Shown: positions 16,085-24,909, counted from the stretch's first letter. The stretch is 64,000 nucleotides of DNA from DAOUBP01 sp964474695 (GCA_964474695.1 CAYYTK010000004.1:130991-194990), one strand, 5' to 3'. Notes: generated from the sequence alone by a model not told the origin. Made by a program: numbers and translations.

Positions 16085-18760
16085 TTGAATCGAAAACACT
16101 GTCTCTCGGCCCTGCTGCTCCTTGTCATCGGCATCTATGCCGCCGGCATGGTTGCCGTGCTGACAAGCTGCTCGGGCAGAGCCGCAGTCCAGTCACCCAC
16201 TGATACGCCGATTCCGGCCGCTCAACCCACAACGGAAGCCACACCCACTCTGATGCCGGCAGAGGCGCCGACAGGGGCCGCGACACCGAGACCTACCCCA
16301 ACCGAAATCAGCGCACCGACCGTGACGCCCCCCGCCAGCGCGATCCCGGCTCCGACATACGCCCCCTCGGCGTCGGCCCAACCTACAGCTGAGGTTAAGG
16401 CTAAGGTTGAGGCCGAGACGCCGGCCCTCCTGGTGCAGGGCCGTTGGCAGCAAACCATCGGGGACTGCGACCAGGCGCGGCGCGCCTTCGCCGAACTGCT
16501 GGCGGCCGGAACGGATGCAACGAGTGCGGCCGAGGCGCGTTACCGGATGGCGCAATGCTATCTGCGGGATGACGCTTACGCGGAGGCATGGGCCACCCTG
16601 GCTGAGCTGCTGGAGACCGCCCCGCCCGCCGATCCCCACCGGCCGCCCGCGCAATTTCTGCTCGGCGAGGCGCTGGCCGCGCTGGCGAACTGGCCGGCGG
16701 CCGAGGCCGCCTACACCGACTACCTGCCGTTGGCGCCCGAGCTGGCCTACCTGACCCAGCAGCGCATCGCCGCCGCGCGCCTGGCGCAAGGGAACCTGGC
16801 CGGCGCGGGTGAAGCCTACCGGGCAGCACTGGCTCTCTCGCCCGATTGGAGCAACACGACCGCCATCCGCCGCGGCCTGGCCGACCTGGCGTTGACACAA
16901 GGTGATTCGCAAGAAGCGGTCGCGCAATACGATGCGCTGCGCGGCGGGGAGACCACCGGCGCGTGGGCGGCGGAAATGCAGTACCTGGCGGGCAATGCCC
17001 TGGCGCGGCCGGCGCAGTTGTTGGCGCAGGTGGCCGCACTCCTGGCGCCGCCAGGAACTTCTGGCGCGCCAGGAACTCCCGGCGCGCCGGCCACGCCCAC
17101 CACCCCCACCCCGATCCCGGCGCCTTCGGAGGCGCTGGCGCGCTGGCAGGCCGCGGCGGACGCCGATATCACCAGCCGCTACGCCCACAGCGCGATCGTG
17201 GCCCTGCTGGATGCCGGCGCCGAGGTGGACGAGCTTCAGCGCGGCCTGGCGAACTACCACAACGGCGCCTACGCCCTGGCCATCGCGGCCTTCGACCGGC
17301 TGCGGGCCGCGGATCCGACCGGCGGCCAGGGACAGGCCTGGTACACGGCCGGGCTCAGCTATCTGGCGCTGGGCGACCTGGATCGAGGCCTGGCCGAGCT
17401 GGATCATTTCATAGCGAACTTCCCGGACAGCCCGCAGTGGGGCGAGGCCTGGCTGGCGCAGGGCCGCGCACTCACCGCGGCCGGCCAAACGGCTGAAGCG
17501 ATCGCCACCTATCGCCGGCTGGCCGAAACGCGGCCCGACGCCGCCGAGGCGCCGCTGGCCCTCTGGCGCGCCGCGGCCCTGGAAGACGCCGAGCCGCCCC
17601 AGGCCGCAGCTGCGGAGACCTACCTGGCGGTCGCGCGGCGTTATCCCGGCGCCACCAATGCATGGCGCGCGTATCAGGCGGCCGGGCTGATCGCTTTCCG
17701 GCTGGGCGATTGGCCGCGTGCAGCCGAAACCTGGCGCGAGATGGCCGGCCGAGCCGAGCTGCCGGCCTTTTCGCGGCCGGTTGCCTACTTCTGGCTGGGC
17801 CGGGCGTTGTCAGCCGGCGGAGACTCAGAGGCCGCTGGCCGGGCATGGCAGCAGGCCCAACAGGCGGACCCGGGCGCGTTTTACAGCCTGCGCGCCGCGG
17901 CCTGGGCGACAGGGTCGCCAGCCTTTGGACAAACGGCAACCCTGGCCGAGCCAACGCCACCCACCCGGTCACCCGATGCGGCATCCGAAATCTCGACGTG
18001 GCTGCGGACCTGGGCCGGCGCGGGTGAGCTGATGGGCAGCCTGCCGGAGCCTATTGCAGCCGACGGCGATTGGCGCCGCGGCAAGGCACTGATGGCGCTT
18101 GGGCTGCGGCCGCAGGCCCTGGCGCAGTGGGAGCGGGTGCGGACGCGCTATGCTAACGATCCGTGGCGCATGGCGGCCCTCGCGCTGGCGTTCAGGGGTG
18201 AAGGCGCCAACCGGCTCTCCCTCTTAAGCGCCGAGCGGGTGGCTGCGCTGTCCGGTGCACCCATGCGGGAGGCGCCGGCCGCGCTGCAGCGGCTTGCATA
18301 TCCCTTCCCCTACGCGGAACTGATCCGCGCCGAAGCAACAGCTCGCGGGCTTGACCCGCGGCTGCTGGCAGCGATCATCCGCCAGGAAAGCAACTTCGAA
18401 GGGGGCGCAACATCGGTGGCGGGCGCGCAGGGGCTGATGCAGGTGATGCCAGGCACGGCGCAGGGCATCGCGCAGCAGCTCAACTGGCCCGATTTCGAGC
18501 CGCAGCACGCGTACCTGCCCTACGTCAACGTGGCGTTCGGCGCGTTCTATGTACACCAATGGCTGACGCACTTCGACGGCAGCCTGGTTGCCGCGCTCGC
18601 GGCCTACAACGGCGGGCCGGGCAACGCCACGGTCTGGTATCAATGGGCGCCGGACGATGACGATCTGCTGGCCGCGCTGATCAACATCAACGAGACGCGC
18701 ACCTACGTGCAGGCGGTGTGGGTGAATTACGAGATGTATCGACGGCTGTATCGTTGGTAG
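16085..18760 (+). CDS. Lytic transglycosylase lipoprotein with TPR repeats
   Basis: Cell-wall enzyme that cleaves peptidoglycan glycan strands. The 891-residue protein starts with a lipoprotein signal peptide (lipobox L-T-S-C29), then a Thr/Pro-rich spacer of about 90 residues, then many TPR-like helical repeats (about residues 110-680) and a C-terminal SLT domain with catalytic E768 (IIRQE-SNF), GLMQVMPGTA and AYNGGPGN. TTG 16085 is chosen because GGGAGGT lies 4 bp upstream and because it places the signal peptide exactly at the N-terminus. Architecture resembles the soluble Slt70 enzymes. The TAG stop codon is provided by the first bases of a family-A palindrome. Confidence 0.93.
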   Translation: MNRKHCLSALLLLVIGIYAAGMVAVLTSCSGRAAVQSPTDTPIPAAQPTTEATPTLMPAEAPTGAATPRPTPTEISAPTVTPPASAIPAPTYAPSASAQPTAEVKAKVEAETPALLVQGRWQQTIGDCDQARRAFAELLAAGTDATSAAEARYRMAQCYLRDDAYAEAWATLAELLETAPPADPHRPPAQFLLGEALAALANWPAAEAAYTDYLPLAPELAYLTQQRIAAARLAQGNLAGAGEAYRAALALSPDWSNTTAIRRGLADLALTQGDSQEAVAQYDALRGGETTGAWAAEMQYLAGNALARPAQLLAQVAALLAPPGTSGAPGTPGAPATPTTPTPIPAPSEALARWQAAADADITSRYAHSAIVALLDAGAEVDELQRGLANYHNGAYALAIAAFDRLRAADPTGGQGQAWYTAGLSYLALGDLDRGLAELDHFIANFPDSPQWGEAWLAQGRALTAAGQTAEAIATYRRLAETRPDAAEAPLALWRAAALEDAEPPQAAAAETYLAVARRYPGATNAWRAYQAAGLIAFRLGDWPRAAETWREMAGRAELPAFSRPVAYFWLGRALSAGGDSEAAGRAWQQAQQADPGAFYSLRAAAWATGSPAFGQTATLAEPTPPTRSPDAASEISTWLRTWAGAGELMGSLPEPIAADGDWRRGKALMALGLRPQALAQWERVRTRYANDPWRMAALALAFRGEGANRLSLLSAERVAALSGAPMREAPAALQRLAYPFPYAELIRAEATARGLDPRLLAAIIRQESNFEGGATSVAGAQGLMQVMPGTAQGIAQQLNWPDFEPQHAYLPYVNVAFGAFYVHQWLTHFDGSLVAALAAYNGGPGNATVWYQWAPDDDDLLAALININETRTYVQAVWVNYEMYRRLYRW

Positions 18761-18822
18761 GGGCGGGTTTTTCTGCATGCAGCAGGGCAGCCTTGCCTTG
18801 GATAAGCAAAACCCGCCCCTAC
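18757..18822. repeat. Palindromic repeat family A, supplies a stop codon
   Basis: GTAGGGGCGGGTTTTTCTGC at the left end and GCAAAACCCGCCCCTAC at the right end. Bases 18758-18760 of the left end are the TAG stop of the lytic transglycosylase gene. Confidence 0.88.
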
Positions 18823-18824
18823 AA

Positions 18825-18860
18825 GCACGAATCCCCGGCCCACCCGCCGGGGATTCGTGC
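18825..18860. terminator. Strong hairpin, possible terminator after the lytic transglycosylase
   Basis: GCACGAATCCCCGGC and its exact reverse complement enclose a 6-nt loop (15-bp stem). A short T-run (CTTTTC) follows only 11 bp later, so intrinsic termination is possible but not ideal. It could equally be another dispersed palindrome. Confidence 0.55.
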
Positions 18861-19013
18861 TCAGACCGCACTTTTCAGTTATGGAGGAGGAACCGTTGCT
18901 TGAGGCTTGGGCTGTCCCGAACCCGCACCCGAAGTGTCTATAGTATCGCAGGGCCAGATTAAAACTACGTGAGAGACAGTTTAGGATTTGATTTGAAATC
19001 CGCCGTGTCCACT
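18861..19013. other. Intergenic region without a convincing gene
   Basis: The gap 18761-19139 between the convergent genes exceeds 300 bp. Apart from the palindromes it holds 153 bp in which I see only a GGAGGAGG-type ribosome site at about 18882 followed by TTG 18895 and a 15-codon frame ending at 18942; this is too short to call a gene. Confidence 0.5.
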
Positions 19014-19137
19014 GTAGGGGCGGGTTTCTGCGCATCGAAGGAAGGTCAGGCGTTGCGGCGATGCTGCCATGAAAGATGGAATCGCCGTAACGGGGGAAAA
19101 CCCGCCCCTACAGTGGGATGGCAAAACCCGCCCCTAC
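19014..19137. repeat. Palindromic repeat family A with duplicated right end
   Basis: One left end GTAGGGGCGGGTTTC at 19014 and two right ends AAAACCCGCCCCTAC, finishing at 19111 and 19137. It abuts the stop codon of the convergent minus-strand lipoprotein gene (TAA at 19140-19142), leaving 2 bp between them. Confidence 0.88.
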
Positions 19138-19139
19138 AG

Positions 19140-20426
19140 TTATGGCGTCACCGTCACCTTCATATCCAACGGCGCCACCTGCCACCAACTGTTGCCCGGC
19201 TTCAGGGGGATGTCCCGGCCCTGGGCGTCGAGAAAACGGAACGGCGCATGGCGATCAGCGCGCACCCACTTCCCTTCGTAGACCTTGCCGTCGCGCAGCA
19301 CCTTCAACGGGCCGCTGCCCCAGAGCTGGATCTCGATAGAGCAGTTAACGCAGACGCCGTTGGCGATTTGGCGCTCGGTGCCGTTTTCGACGATCAAGGT
19401 AACCACGTGGTTAGCGCCTAAGACCACTACGTTTGCCGATGAAACCTGCCGGCCATCGGTGTGGTCGATATGCGGCGCACCGCCGCTCGAACGCAGCCAA
19501 CGTCCTGAGCCGCCGTCGTAGGCCCAAGCCACCCGGAAGCGGGGATATGCCAGGTCGATCCGGCTGGCAGCAGCCCCACCGGCCGGCGCCGCTTCGGAGA
19601 ACCCCCAGGCCGCGGAAGGCTCCGGCGCTGCGTTCCAGCCCCTCTGAGTGGCGGTGTTCCACAAGGTGGTCGTATCGGCGAACAGAGTGTTCCAGCTCAG
19701 GCCGCCGACGTTCATGTCGCGGTAGAACGATGAGCCGTTGCGCGCCTGCTCCAGGATATGATCGCCGAAATCGGAATTGTAGAGCAACTGGCGCACGGGC
19801 TCAACACCCCCGGAAAAAGCCAGCACCGCATCAAAGATCACCGGCAGCTCAACGTCAATCAGCCGCGCGCTGCGAATCGGACCAATGCGCGCCGCATTCT
19901 GGCTCTGATAGACGGCCGTGAAGCGCGTTTCGCTGTACTCCACGCGGCTTTCTACGACCACGTCGGCCTTGTTGAGATCCGCCTGTTTCGCCTGGGCATC
20001 GGCATCATTCGTGATCTTGACCGCCAACGGCCGGCGCCCCAGCACGGCCGGATCGGCGGGCCGCAGGCCGGTGAAGATGGAGACGCCCGCCTCGCGCGTC
20101 GGCGGGGTTGTGCTGGGGCCGGACGCTGCCGGCGCCTCCGTGGGCGCTGTCGTCGGGCTGGGCTCCGGCGTCGCTGTCGGCGGCTCGGGCGTGGCCGAAG
20201 GGGCCTCGGTCGGCAAAGGGGCGGCCGTGGGCGCTTGCGTTGGCTGGGCGACGGCTTCGGTCGCGGCCGGCGCCACAACCTCAGCCCGCGGGGTCTTGGT
20301 GGGGGTGGGGGTGGCCTGGGCCGTGCTGCCGCAGCCGGCCAGAACGCCGACCAGCACCATGACGACCAGCGCACCACACAACAGAGCGAAATAAACACGA
20401 ACGGGAGTCTTCACGTACATCGGCAT
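19140..20426 (-). CDS. YerB-like DUF3048 lipoprotein
   Basis: 428 residues. Signal peptide with lipobox L29-A-G-C32, a Thr/Pro/Ala/Glu-rich spacer of about 80 residues, then the DUF3048 domain (PLAVKITNDADAQAKQADLNKADVVVESRVE; RIGPIRSARLIDVELP) and its C-terminal part ending near WWQVAPLDMKVTV. DUF3048 proteins are surface lipoproteins of unknown biochemical function. The start at 20426 is supported by AGGAGG 8 bp upstream; a longer frame reaching 20753 would translate the promoter and operator-like palindromes and is not credible. Confidence 0.88.
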   Translation of the reverse strand: MPMYVKTPVRVYFALLCGALVVMVLVGVLAGCGSTAQATPTPTKTPRAEVVAPAATEAVAQPTQAPTAAPLPTEAPSATPEPPTATPEPSPTTAPTEAPAASGPSTTPPTREAGVSIFTGLRPADPAVLGRRPLAVKITNDADAQAKQADLNKADVVVESRVEYSETRFTAVYQSQNAARIGPIRSARLIDVELPVIFDAVLAFSGGVEPVRQLLYNSDFGDHILEQARNGSSFYRDMNVGGLSWNTLFADTTTLWNTATQRGWNAAPEPSAAWGFSEAAPAGGAAASRIDLAYPRFRVAWAYDGGSGRWLRSSGGAPHIDHTDGRQVSSANVVVLGANHVVTLIVENGTERQIANGVCVNCSIEIQLWGSGPLKVLRDGKVYEGKWVRADRHAPFRFLDAQGRDIPLKPGNSWWQVAPLDMKVTVTP

Positions 20427-20460
20427 GTATGCCGCCTCCTCCGCCAGAATCTTATGTGCG

Positions 20461-20498
20461 TAATGCCGCGGCATTACTCTATAATGCCGCGGCATTAT
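20461..20498. promoter_or_regulatory. Two identical 16-bp palindromes, operator-like
   Basis: TAATGCCGCGGCATTA occurs at 20461-20476 and 20482-20497, spaced 21 bp centre to centre, two helical turns. The upstream copy overlaps the -10 box of the promoter reading into the DUF3048 lipoprotein gene, as expected for cooperative repressor binding. A dispersed palindrome origin remains possible. Confidence 0.7.
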
Positions 20499-20523
20499 AC
20501 ACAAAATTCCCAGCAAGTGAGAA
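20494..20523 (-). promoter_or_regulatory. Promoter for the DUF3048 lipoprotein
   Basis: On the minus strand TTCTCA (20523-20518), an 18-bp spacer and a perfect TATAAT (20499-20494). The -10 box sits within the edge of an operator-like palindrome. Confidence 0.65.
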
Positions 20524-20593
20524 TCTGACCCCGCTGTGCTTAACCTCTCACAGCATACAAATCGGACTGACTCCTCTTTTGGGATGAAGAGGC

Positions 20594-21004
20594 TCAGCTC
20601 TGCAAGCTGGCTGCCACTCGCTCGATCCGCGCAGCCACCTCCGCGGCAATCGGCGTCAAATCGGCGCTGGGAATCACACCCAGCATGGCCAGCGGATCCA
20701 CCAGTGACACGTCGATCACGTCCGCTTCCACCTCTGTCACCACCACGTTGCACGGCAACAGCAACCCCACTTCCGGCGCGGCCGACAGCGCGCGATAGGC
20801 GAAAGGCGGGTTACAGGCGCCGAGGATCTTGTACGGCCTGAAGTCCACATCCAGCTTCTTCTTCAGCGTCGCCTGTATATCTATCTCCGTGAGCACGCCG
20901 AAGCCTTCGACCTTCAGGGCCGCAATCACGCGCACCTGCGCACTCTCAAAATCCGTGTTCAGCCGCACGGTGTGGCCGATCGTCGTTTTCGTCATCTCAG
21001 TCAT
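20594..21004 (-). CDS. DUF302 family protein
   Basis: Small cytosolic protein of 136 residues. The pattern TVRLNTDFESAQVRVIAALKVEGFGVLTEID, then YKILGACNPPFAYRAL, then LLPCNVVV is characteristic of DUF302, a fold of unknown function often found near sulfur or metal metabolism genes. The conserved C in GACNPP and LPCN are present. ATG 21004 is preferred over ATG 21016, whose ribosome site would touch the start codon. An 11-bp direct repeat about 50 bp upstream may be regulatory. Confidence 0.88.
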   Translation of the reverse strand: MTEMTKTTIGHTVRLNTDFESAQVRVIAALKVEGFGVLTEIDIQATLKKKLDVDFRPYKILGACNPPFAYRALSAAPEVGLLLPCNVVVTEVEADVIDVSLVDPLAMLGVIPSADLTPIAAEVAARIERVAASLQS

Positions 21005-21055
21005 CGCCCCAATCATCCTTTCTTCACCACAATCACGAAGAATCTACTCAGCTCA

Positions 21056-21077
21056 TACTTATACAATACTTGTACAA
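21056..21077 (-). promoter_or_regulatory. 11-bp direct repeat upstream of the DUF302 gene
   Basis: On the minus strand two adjacent copies of TTGTAYAAGTA (TTGTACAAGTA, TTGTATAAGTA) at 21067-21077 and 21056-21066, one helical turn apart and 52 bp from the start codon. This is an operator-like arrangement; no convincing -35/-10 pair was found with it. Confidence 0.4.
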
Positions 21078-21148
21078 TGCCGTATGTGGCATGGCGTCCA
21101 ATTGCTTTCATGTCGCGGGGGCAGAGCAGGGGACCCAGCAACCAATGC

Positions 21149-22996
21149 CTAACGTTGTGTTTGGGGAATCGCCCGATAGATGACAAAGAGCACATCGCCG
21201 CTGCGTTGGGAGAACCAGGCCTCCTGGAGCCAGACCCACCCCTGCTGCGCGGCCAGCTCAGTCATAGCTTCCACCCGGCCTCGAAATACAGCCGGCATGT
21301 ATGCCGCATTCTCCGGCGGAGGACCCACATAGACCGTATTGCTATCTGCCAGGAAACTCTTAACGCGGCCGGCAAATCCGGCATCCGGCGCATCCAACCG
21401 CTCATAGCCGAAGACCTCGATGGGATTCACGCGGCCGGCGGTCAGAAAGCTCAGGGGTGCATCCAGGCCCCAGTCCAACAGGACGGGCGAGGCGTAGCCC
21501 TTTTCATCAAGGTAGGCCGCCAGGCGGGCGCTGGCGTCGGAATGCGCAGCGTACCCCCCGGAAATGGATAGGACGCGATGGTAGCGCACCGTGTTCCAGG
21601 CATCGCTTCCGGCCCAGGCGAGCAGCGCGACCAGCGCAAGCGCTGATAACGCGAAGCGCAGAGGAGATTGCTTCGCCGGGCTGCGGCCCTCCTCGCAATG
21701 ACTGTCACTGGCGGGCGCATCCCGCCGCGGCGGCATGGGGGACTCGCCATGACGCGCTCCGCTCCGAAAACGAAAGGCACCCCATGCAGCGCCGAACGCG
21801 AGCCCGGCCGCCAACGGGATCAAAGGCAGCAACAGCGCGTAGTGTGTGATGAACAGATCACTGACGGTGAATGCGCTTTGCGCCACCATCAGGCAGAGCA
21901 GGCCCAAGGGCAAAAGGAAGGCCGGCGGGCGACGCCAGGACGCCGGCCGGCGCAACAGCCAACCGATCATGCCCAAAACAACGAGCGCTCCGAAGAGCCA
22001 GGCGGCCCACCCATTGCCATAGGCCTCGCCCAAATACCAGAAGTGATCCCCGCGCAGCAGCGTGCCGATTTGTTCCACCCGCTGCGCAAGGTTGGCCAGA
22101 TAGGCGCTGTTATCCACACCGTAGTAGGAGCGGTCCAGGTTGCCGAACACCGAGGTCAGCGTGCCGCCAGTGCGCAGGTTGAAGAGGATGAGCGGAGCGA
22201 GCGGCAGCAGGAAGCACACGAGGGCCACGCCCATTGTCGAGGGGCTGCGGAGCACCCGCAAGCGCGCCGTCTCCACACCCCTGCCCGCCGCGGCCGCCCG
22301 CTCGCCTGCGCCCCTGGCAGCCGCCCACTTCAGGGTCCAGGCAATCAACGCCACACCGAGCATGGCGCCGATGGCCCAAACAAACAGAAGTTTGGCATAG
22401 ATGCCCAGGCCGCACAGGAACGCAGTCAGGTAAAAATCTCGCCGCCGTCCTCCCTGCCACCAATGCAGTCCGGTCAACAGGCTGGCCATGAACAGGAGCG
22501 CGGTCAGGTTCGTTACGAAAATGCCTTGCCGGCTCCAAAACACGAATGATGGATTGACAGCGAGCAGGAGTGCGGCCAGGCCAGCTGCAAACCCGCTGCC
22601 GCCCAGCCGCCGGGCAACCCGCCACATGCAGACCAATGTGAGCGCCGAAGTGACCAGCGGCAGCCAACGCAGGGCCACAGGGTTGATCCCGCCCACGGCC
22701 AGGAACGGCATAGCGAGCAGGACATTCAGCGCACCGATGTAATCCTGCACCATCAGCGGCACGTGCCACGAACCGATCGCTATCGTAACGCCCCGAAACG
22801 CGGTCACAGGCAGGCCGCGCAATAACTGCATCGCGTTCACGCCGGCCTCTTTGGCCTCGTCGTAATGCAAGCCGGGCAGTTGAAGCTGGTAGGCGCCGAA
22901 GGCCAGAAAGACCAACAACACGACGATCAGCCACATTTCGGCGAGAGGCAGACGTAGGGCCAACGGCGCGTGTTGGGGCTGGGAAGATTTGCTCAT
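21149..22996 (-). CDS. GT39-family glycosyltransferase (ArnT/PMT-like membrane protein)
   Basis: 615 residues with about eleven to twelve transmembrane segments. The first outer loop carries YDEAKEAGVN, matching the conserved acidic site of GT-C fold glycosyltransferases (GT39/GT83), which transfer a sugar from a lipid carrier. The start at 22996 has AAGGGA 9 bp upstream. At about residues 415-445 an in-frame Arg/Ser/Pro-rich stretch (HCEEGRSPAKQS) interrupts the membrane region; it is encoded by sequence typical of dispersed palindromes (21661-21752). Acceptor and sugar are unknown. Confidence 0.85.
   Translation of the reverse strand: MSKSSQPQHAPLALRLPLAEMWLIVVLLVFLAFGAYQLQLPGLHYDEAKEAGVNAMQLLRGLPVTAFRGVTIAIGSWHVPLMVQDYIGALNVLLAMPFLAVGGINPVALRWLPLVTSALTLVCMWRVARRLGGSGFAAGLAALLLAVNPSFVFWSRQGIFVTNLTALLFMASLLTGLHWWQGGRRRDFYLTAFLCGLGIYAKLLFVWAIGAMLGVALIAWTLKWAAARGAGERAAAAGRGVETARLRVLRSPSTMGVALVCFLLPLAPLILFNLRTGGTLTSVFGNLDRSYYGVDNSAYLANLAQRVEQIGTLLRGDHFWYLGEAYGNGWAAWLFGALVVLGMIGWLLRRPASWRRPPAFLLPLGLLCLMVAQSAFTVSDLFITHYALLLPLIPLAAGLAFGAAWGAFRFRSGARHGESPMPPRRDAPASDSHCEEGRSPAKQSPLRFALSALALVALLAWAGSDAWNTVRYHRVLSISGGYAAHSDASARLAAYLDEKGYASPVLLDWGLDAPLSFLTAGRVNPIEVFGYERLDAPDAGFAGRVKSFLADSNTVYVGPPPENAAYMPAVFRGRVEAMTELAAQQGWVWLQEAWFSQRSGDVLFVIYRAIPQTQR
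21661..21752. repeat. Dispersed-repeat-like insert inside the GT39 gene
   Basis: GAGATTGCTTCGCC...CTCCTCGCAATGAC (21664-21702) followed by GCGGGCGCATCCCGC and GACTCGCCATGAC. These are inverted-repeat modules I recognise from dispersed repeats in many genomes. Here they are translated in frame. Confidence 0.65.
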
Positions 22997-23038
22997 TGAG
23001 AGGCATCCCTTGCGGCGGAGGATGTTAGCGCACCGACC

Positions 23039-23073
23039 CAGGGTTGCCAACCTTACGAAGGTTGGCAACCCTG
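23039..23073. repeat. Palindrome family C, 16-bp perfect stem
   Basis: CAGGGTTGCCAACCTT, loop ACG, and its exact reverse complement. It lies between the minus-strand FecR-like and GT39 genes, 10 bp past the stop of the former. It may act as a terminator or RNA-stabilising hairpin in the transcript. Confidence 0.9.
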
Positions 23074-23083
23074 AGAAAGGCTG

Positions 23084-24307
23084 TTAGCGCACCGTCAGGG
23101 CCACGTTGGAGACCAGGCTCTCATAGTCGTGGCCGATGGCGTAAATGCTGATGCTGTTGATCCGGGCGGGCCGGGTTGCGTTAAGCGATTCGAATAGGTT
23201 CAGCGATTCGTAGGTGTACCAGATGCCTAGCGGTACGCTCTCGCCGGTGGGTTGCAGATAGGTGGCCGGCAGGTTTTGGTAGGGGCTGTAGAATCCCTGA
23301 TACCAATGCAAATCTTTGCCGTAGATATCAGTGTAGGCCAGATCCACCATGACCGGATATTCGGTCGCACGTTCGCCACCGCCGGGCACGCTCTGATACC
23401 GGACCTTCACATCCAGCTCCAGGGCCAGTGAATCATAGCCCTCCACATCGCGGTTCACCGTCTGCACGATGCCAACGCGGTTGGGCACGCCATCCTCGGT
23501 GCGCCGGCTGAAGCGAACGGCTCGACGACGCTCGTCATCCGTCAAAACCACCTGACCCGCCTCGTGCCCCGGCTTGACCTCGGCAAACACATCCCAGAGC
23601 GGCTCCAAGTCGCTATCAAAAGCGCCATTCAGGATGAGGTTCACCGTGTCGGGCACCGGCAGCGCAGGCGGCAGGCCCGAGGCAATATCGACGCGTTGGC
23701 CCGATCCGGCGTTGACCCGCTGCGCCGCAGCTTCGATCACCGCCGTGCCCGAACGAACGCGCAGTTGGGTCTGATCCGCGGTCACGGTGAGATCGAACGT
23801 TCCGACCCCCAGGGTGATGTTCGCCTGTGGCGTGTCCAGGGTCACGGAAACATCACGGCCATCGACGCTCTGAGTGGCCACGAAGAGCCGCCCTCCCTTC
23901 AGGCCCAGTGTGATCAGATGCGGATCGTTGCTCTGAGGAAAACGCGGCGCACGCGCACGCGCCAGGGTAATCTCAGTCTCAGGTGAAAGCTGCACCGTAG
24001 CCAACACGCGCTCGCCGACCTCATCGGCGGCCAGGGTGAGCAACCCTTTGGCCGTCGCGTCGGTGATCAAACGAACACCCTCAGGCACTGAGCGCCGGCT
24101 GGTCACCGCGCGCGGATCGGTTGCTTCAGGCTGCCAGAGCTGCACGGTGCCCTGTGTCGGTTCGACAAATGCCGCCTGGACGCGCGTGGCATGCAGAAGA
24201 AAGCTCCGCGCGCCGAGCGGGACGCCAACTGCCGACACGCAGCAGGTGAGGAAACTGACCAGCAGCACGATCCAGGCAATTCGAGAGGGATTCTGACGCC
24301 AGTTCAT
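23084..24307 (-). CDS. FecR-like domain membrane-anchored protein
   Basis: 407 residues. An N-terminal hydrophobic segment (about residues 10-30, IAWIVLLVSFLTCCVSAV) anchors the protein, followed by an outer part. Residues about 130-215 (TLGLKGGRLFVATQ...VTLDTPQANITLGVGTFDLTV...LRVRSGTAVIEA) show the beta-rich pattern of FecR domains; the remainder, with LILNGAFDSDLEPLWDVF, resembles a carbohydrate-binding jelly-roll. FecR proteins often transmit signals to ECF factors, but no sigma gene is adjacent. It is 4 bp from the upstream TPR gene, so likely part of the same transcript. Confidence 0.7.
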   Translation of the reverse strand: MNWRQNPSRIAWIVLLVSFLTCCVSAVGVPLGARSFLLHATRVQAAFVEPTQGTVQLWQPEATDPRAVTSRRSVPEGVRLITDATAKGLLTLAADEVGERVLATVQLSPETEITLARARAPRFPQSNDPHLITLGLKGGRLFVATQSVDGRDVSVTLDTPQANITLGVGTFDLTVTADQTQLRVRSGTAVIEAAAQRVNAGSGQRVDIASGLPPALPVPDTVNLILNGAFDSDLEPLWDVFAEVKPGHEAGQVVLTDDERRRAVRFSRRTEDGVPNRVGIVQTVNRDVEGYDSLALELDVKVRYQSVPGGGERATEYPVMVDLAYTDIYGKDLHWYQGFYSPYQNLPATYLQPTGESVPLGIWYTYESLNLFESLNATRPARINSISIYAIGHDYESLVSNVALTVR

Positions 24308-24311
24308 GTAT

Positions 24312-24899
24312 TCAATCTACCGTTTCGTGCGCGTCGAATTCGCCCCGGCCGATCCGATCCAGCCACAGTTGGGCGTCGCGATCATTGGGATCAACGGCCA
24401 GGGCATTCATGAAGTGCAGCGAGGCCTGAATCGTATCATGCCGATCGAGATAGATCAGACCCAGGTTATAATGCACATGCGGCGCTTTGGGATCCAACAC
24501 CAGCACCTTCTCATACGCTGCGATCGCTTGCTCTTGCTCTTCAGGTCCCGCGAGCGGAAGTTTCCCCAGGTAAGCTGCGGCAAGGTTCGTCCATACCATG
24601 GGGTTATTCGGCTCCAGGTGAGACGCCGCCTCCAGGATAGGAATGGCCTGCTTGTGCTTGCCCTGCAGAATGTATGCCCCCCCGAGGTTGATGGCGATGC
24701 TGGCGTCATGAGGATCGAGCTCCCAGGCTCGAATCAAGAACACGGCTGCCTCTGCAGGACGTTTGGACGCCAGCAAGTGCGCGCCCTCGGTGGCCAAACG
24801 TCTCACGCGCTGGGTGACATCTGCTGCGGAATCTTCCGCGTGGACCGAACGCGGCCGGCGCACCACGCCTGGCAGTTGCGGGCTGCGATGTCTTGTCAT
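24312..24899 (-). CDS. TPR-repeat protein
   Basis: 195 residues made mostly of tetratricopeptide repeats; canonical units are seen from about residue 45 (AAVFLIRAWELDPHDASIAINLGGAY), 80 (AIPILEAASHLEPNNPMVWTNLAAAY), 122 (AIAAYEKVLVLDPKAPHVHYNLG) and 156 (ASLHFMNALAVDPNDRDAQLWL). Such repeats mediate protein-protein contacts. No signal peptide is seen, so it is probably cytosolic. It sits between the AEC transporter and FecR-like genes with very short gaps; the partner is unknown. Confidence 0.85.
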   Translation of the reverse strand: MTRHRSPQLPGVVRRPRSVHAEDSAADVTQRVRRLATEGAHLLASKRPAEAAVFLIRAWELDPHDASIAINLGGAYILQGKHKQAIPILEAASHLEPNNPMVWTNLAAAYLGKLPLAGPEEQEQAIAAYEKVLVLDPKAPHVHYNLGLIYLDRHDTIQASLHFMNALAVDPNDRDAQLWLDRIGRGEFDAHETVD

Positions 24900-24909
24900 T
24901 GCCTCTCGC

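Noticed and set aside
20427..20753. N-terminal extension of the YerB-like protein
   Set aside because: The extended frame would translate the promoter and twin palindromes (repeated MPRHY) and bury the signal peptide inside the protein; AGGAGG precedes the internal ATG at 20426.
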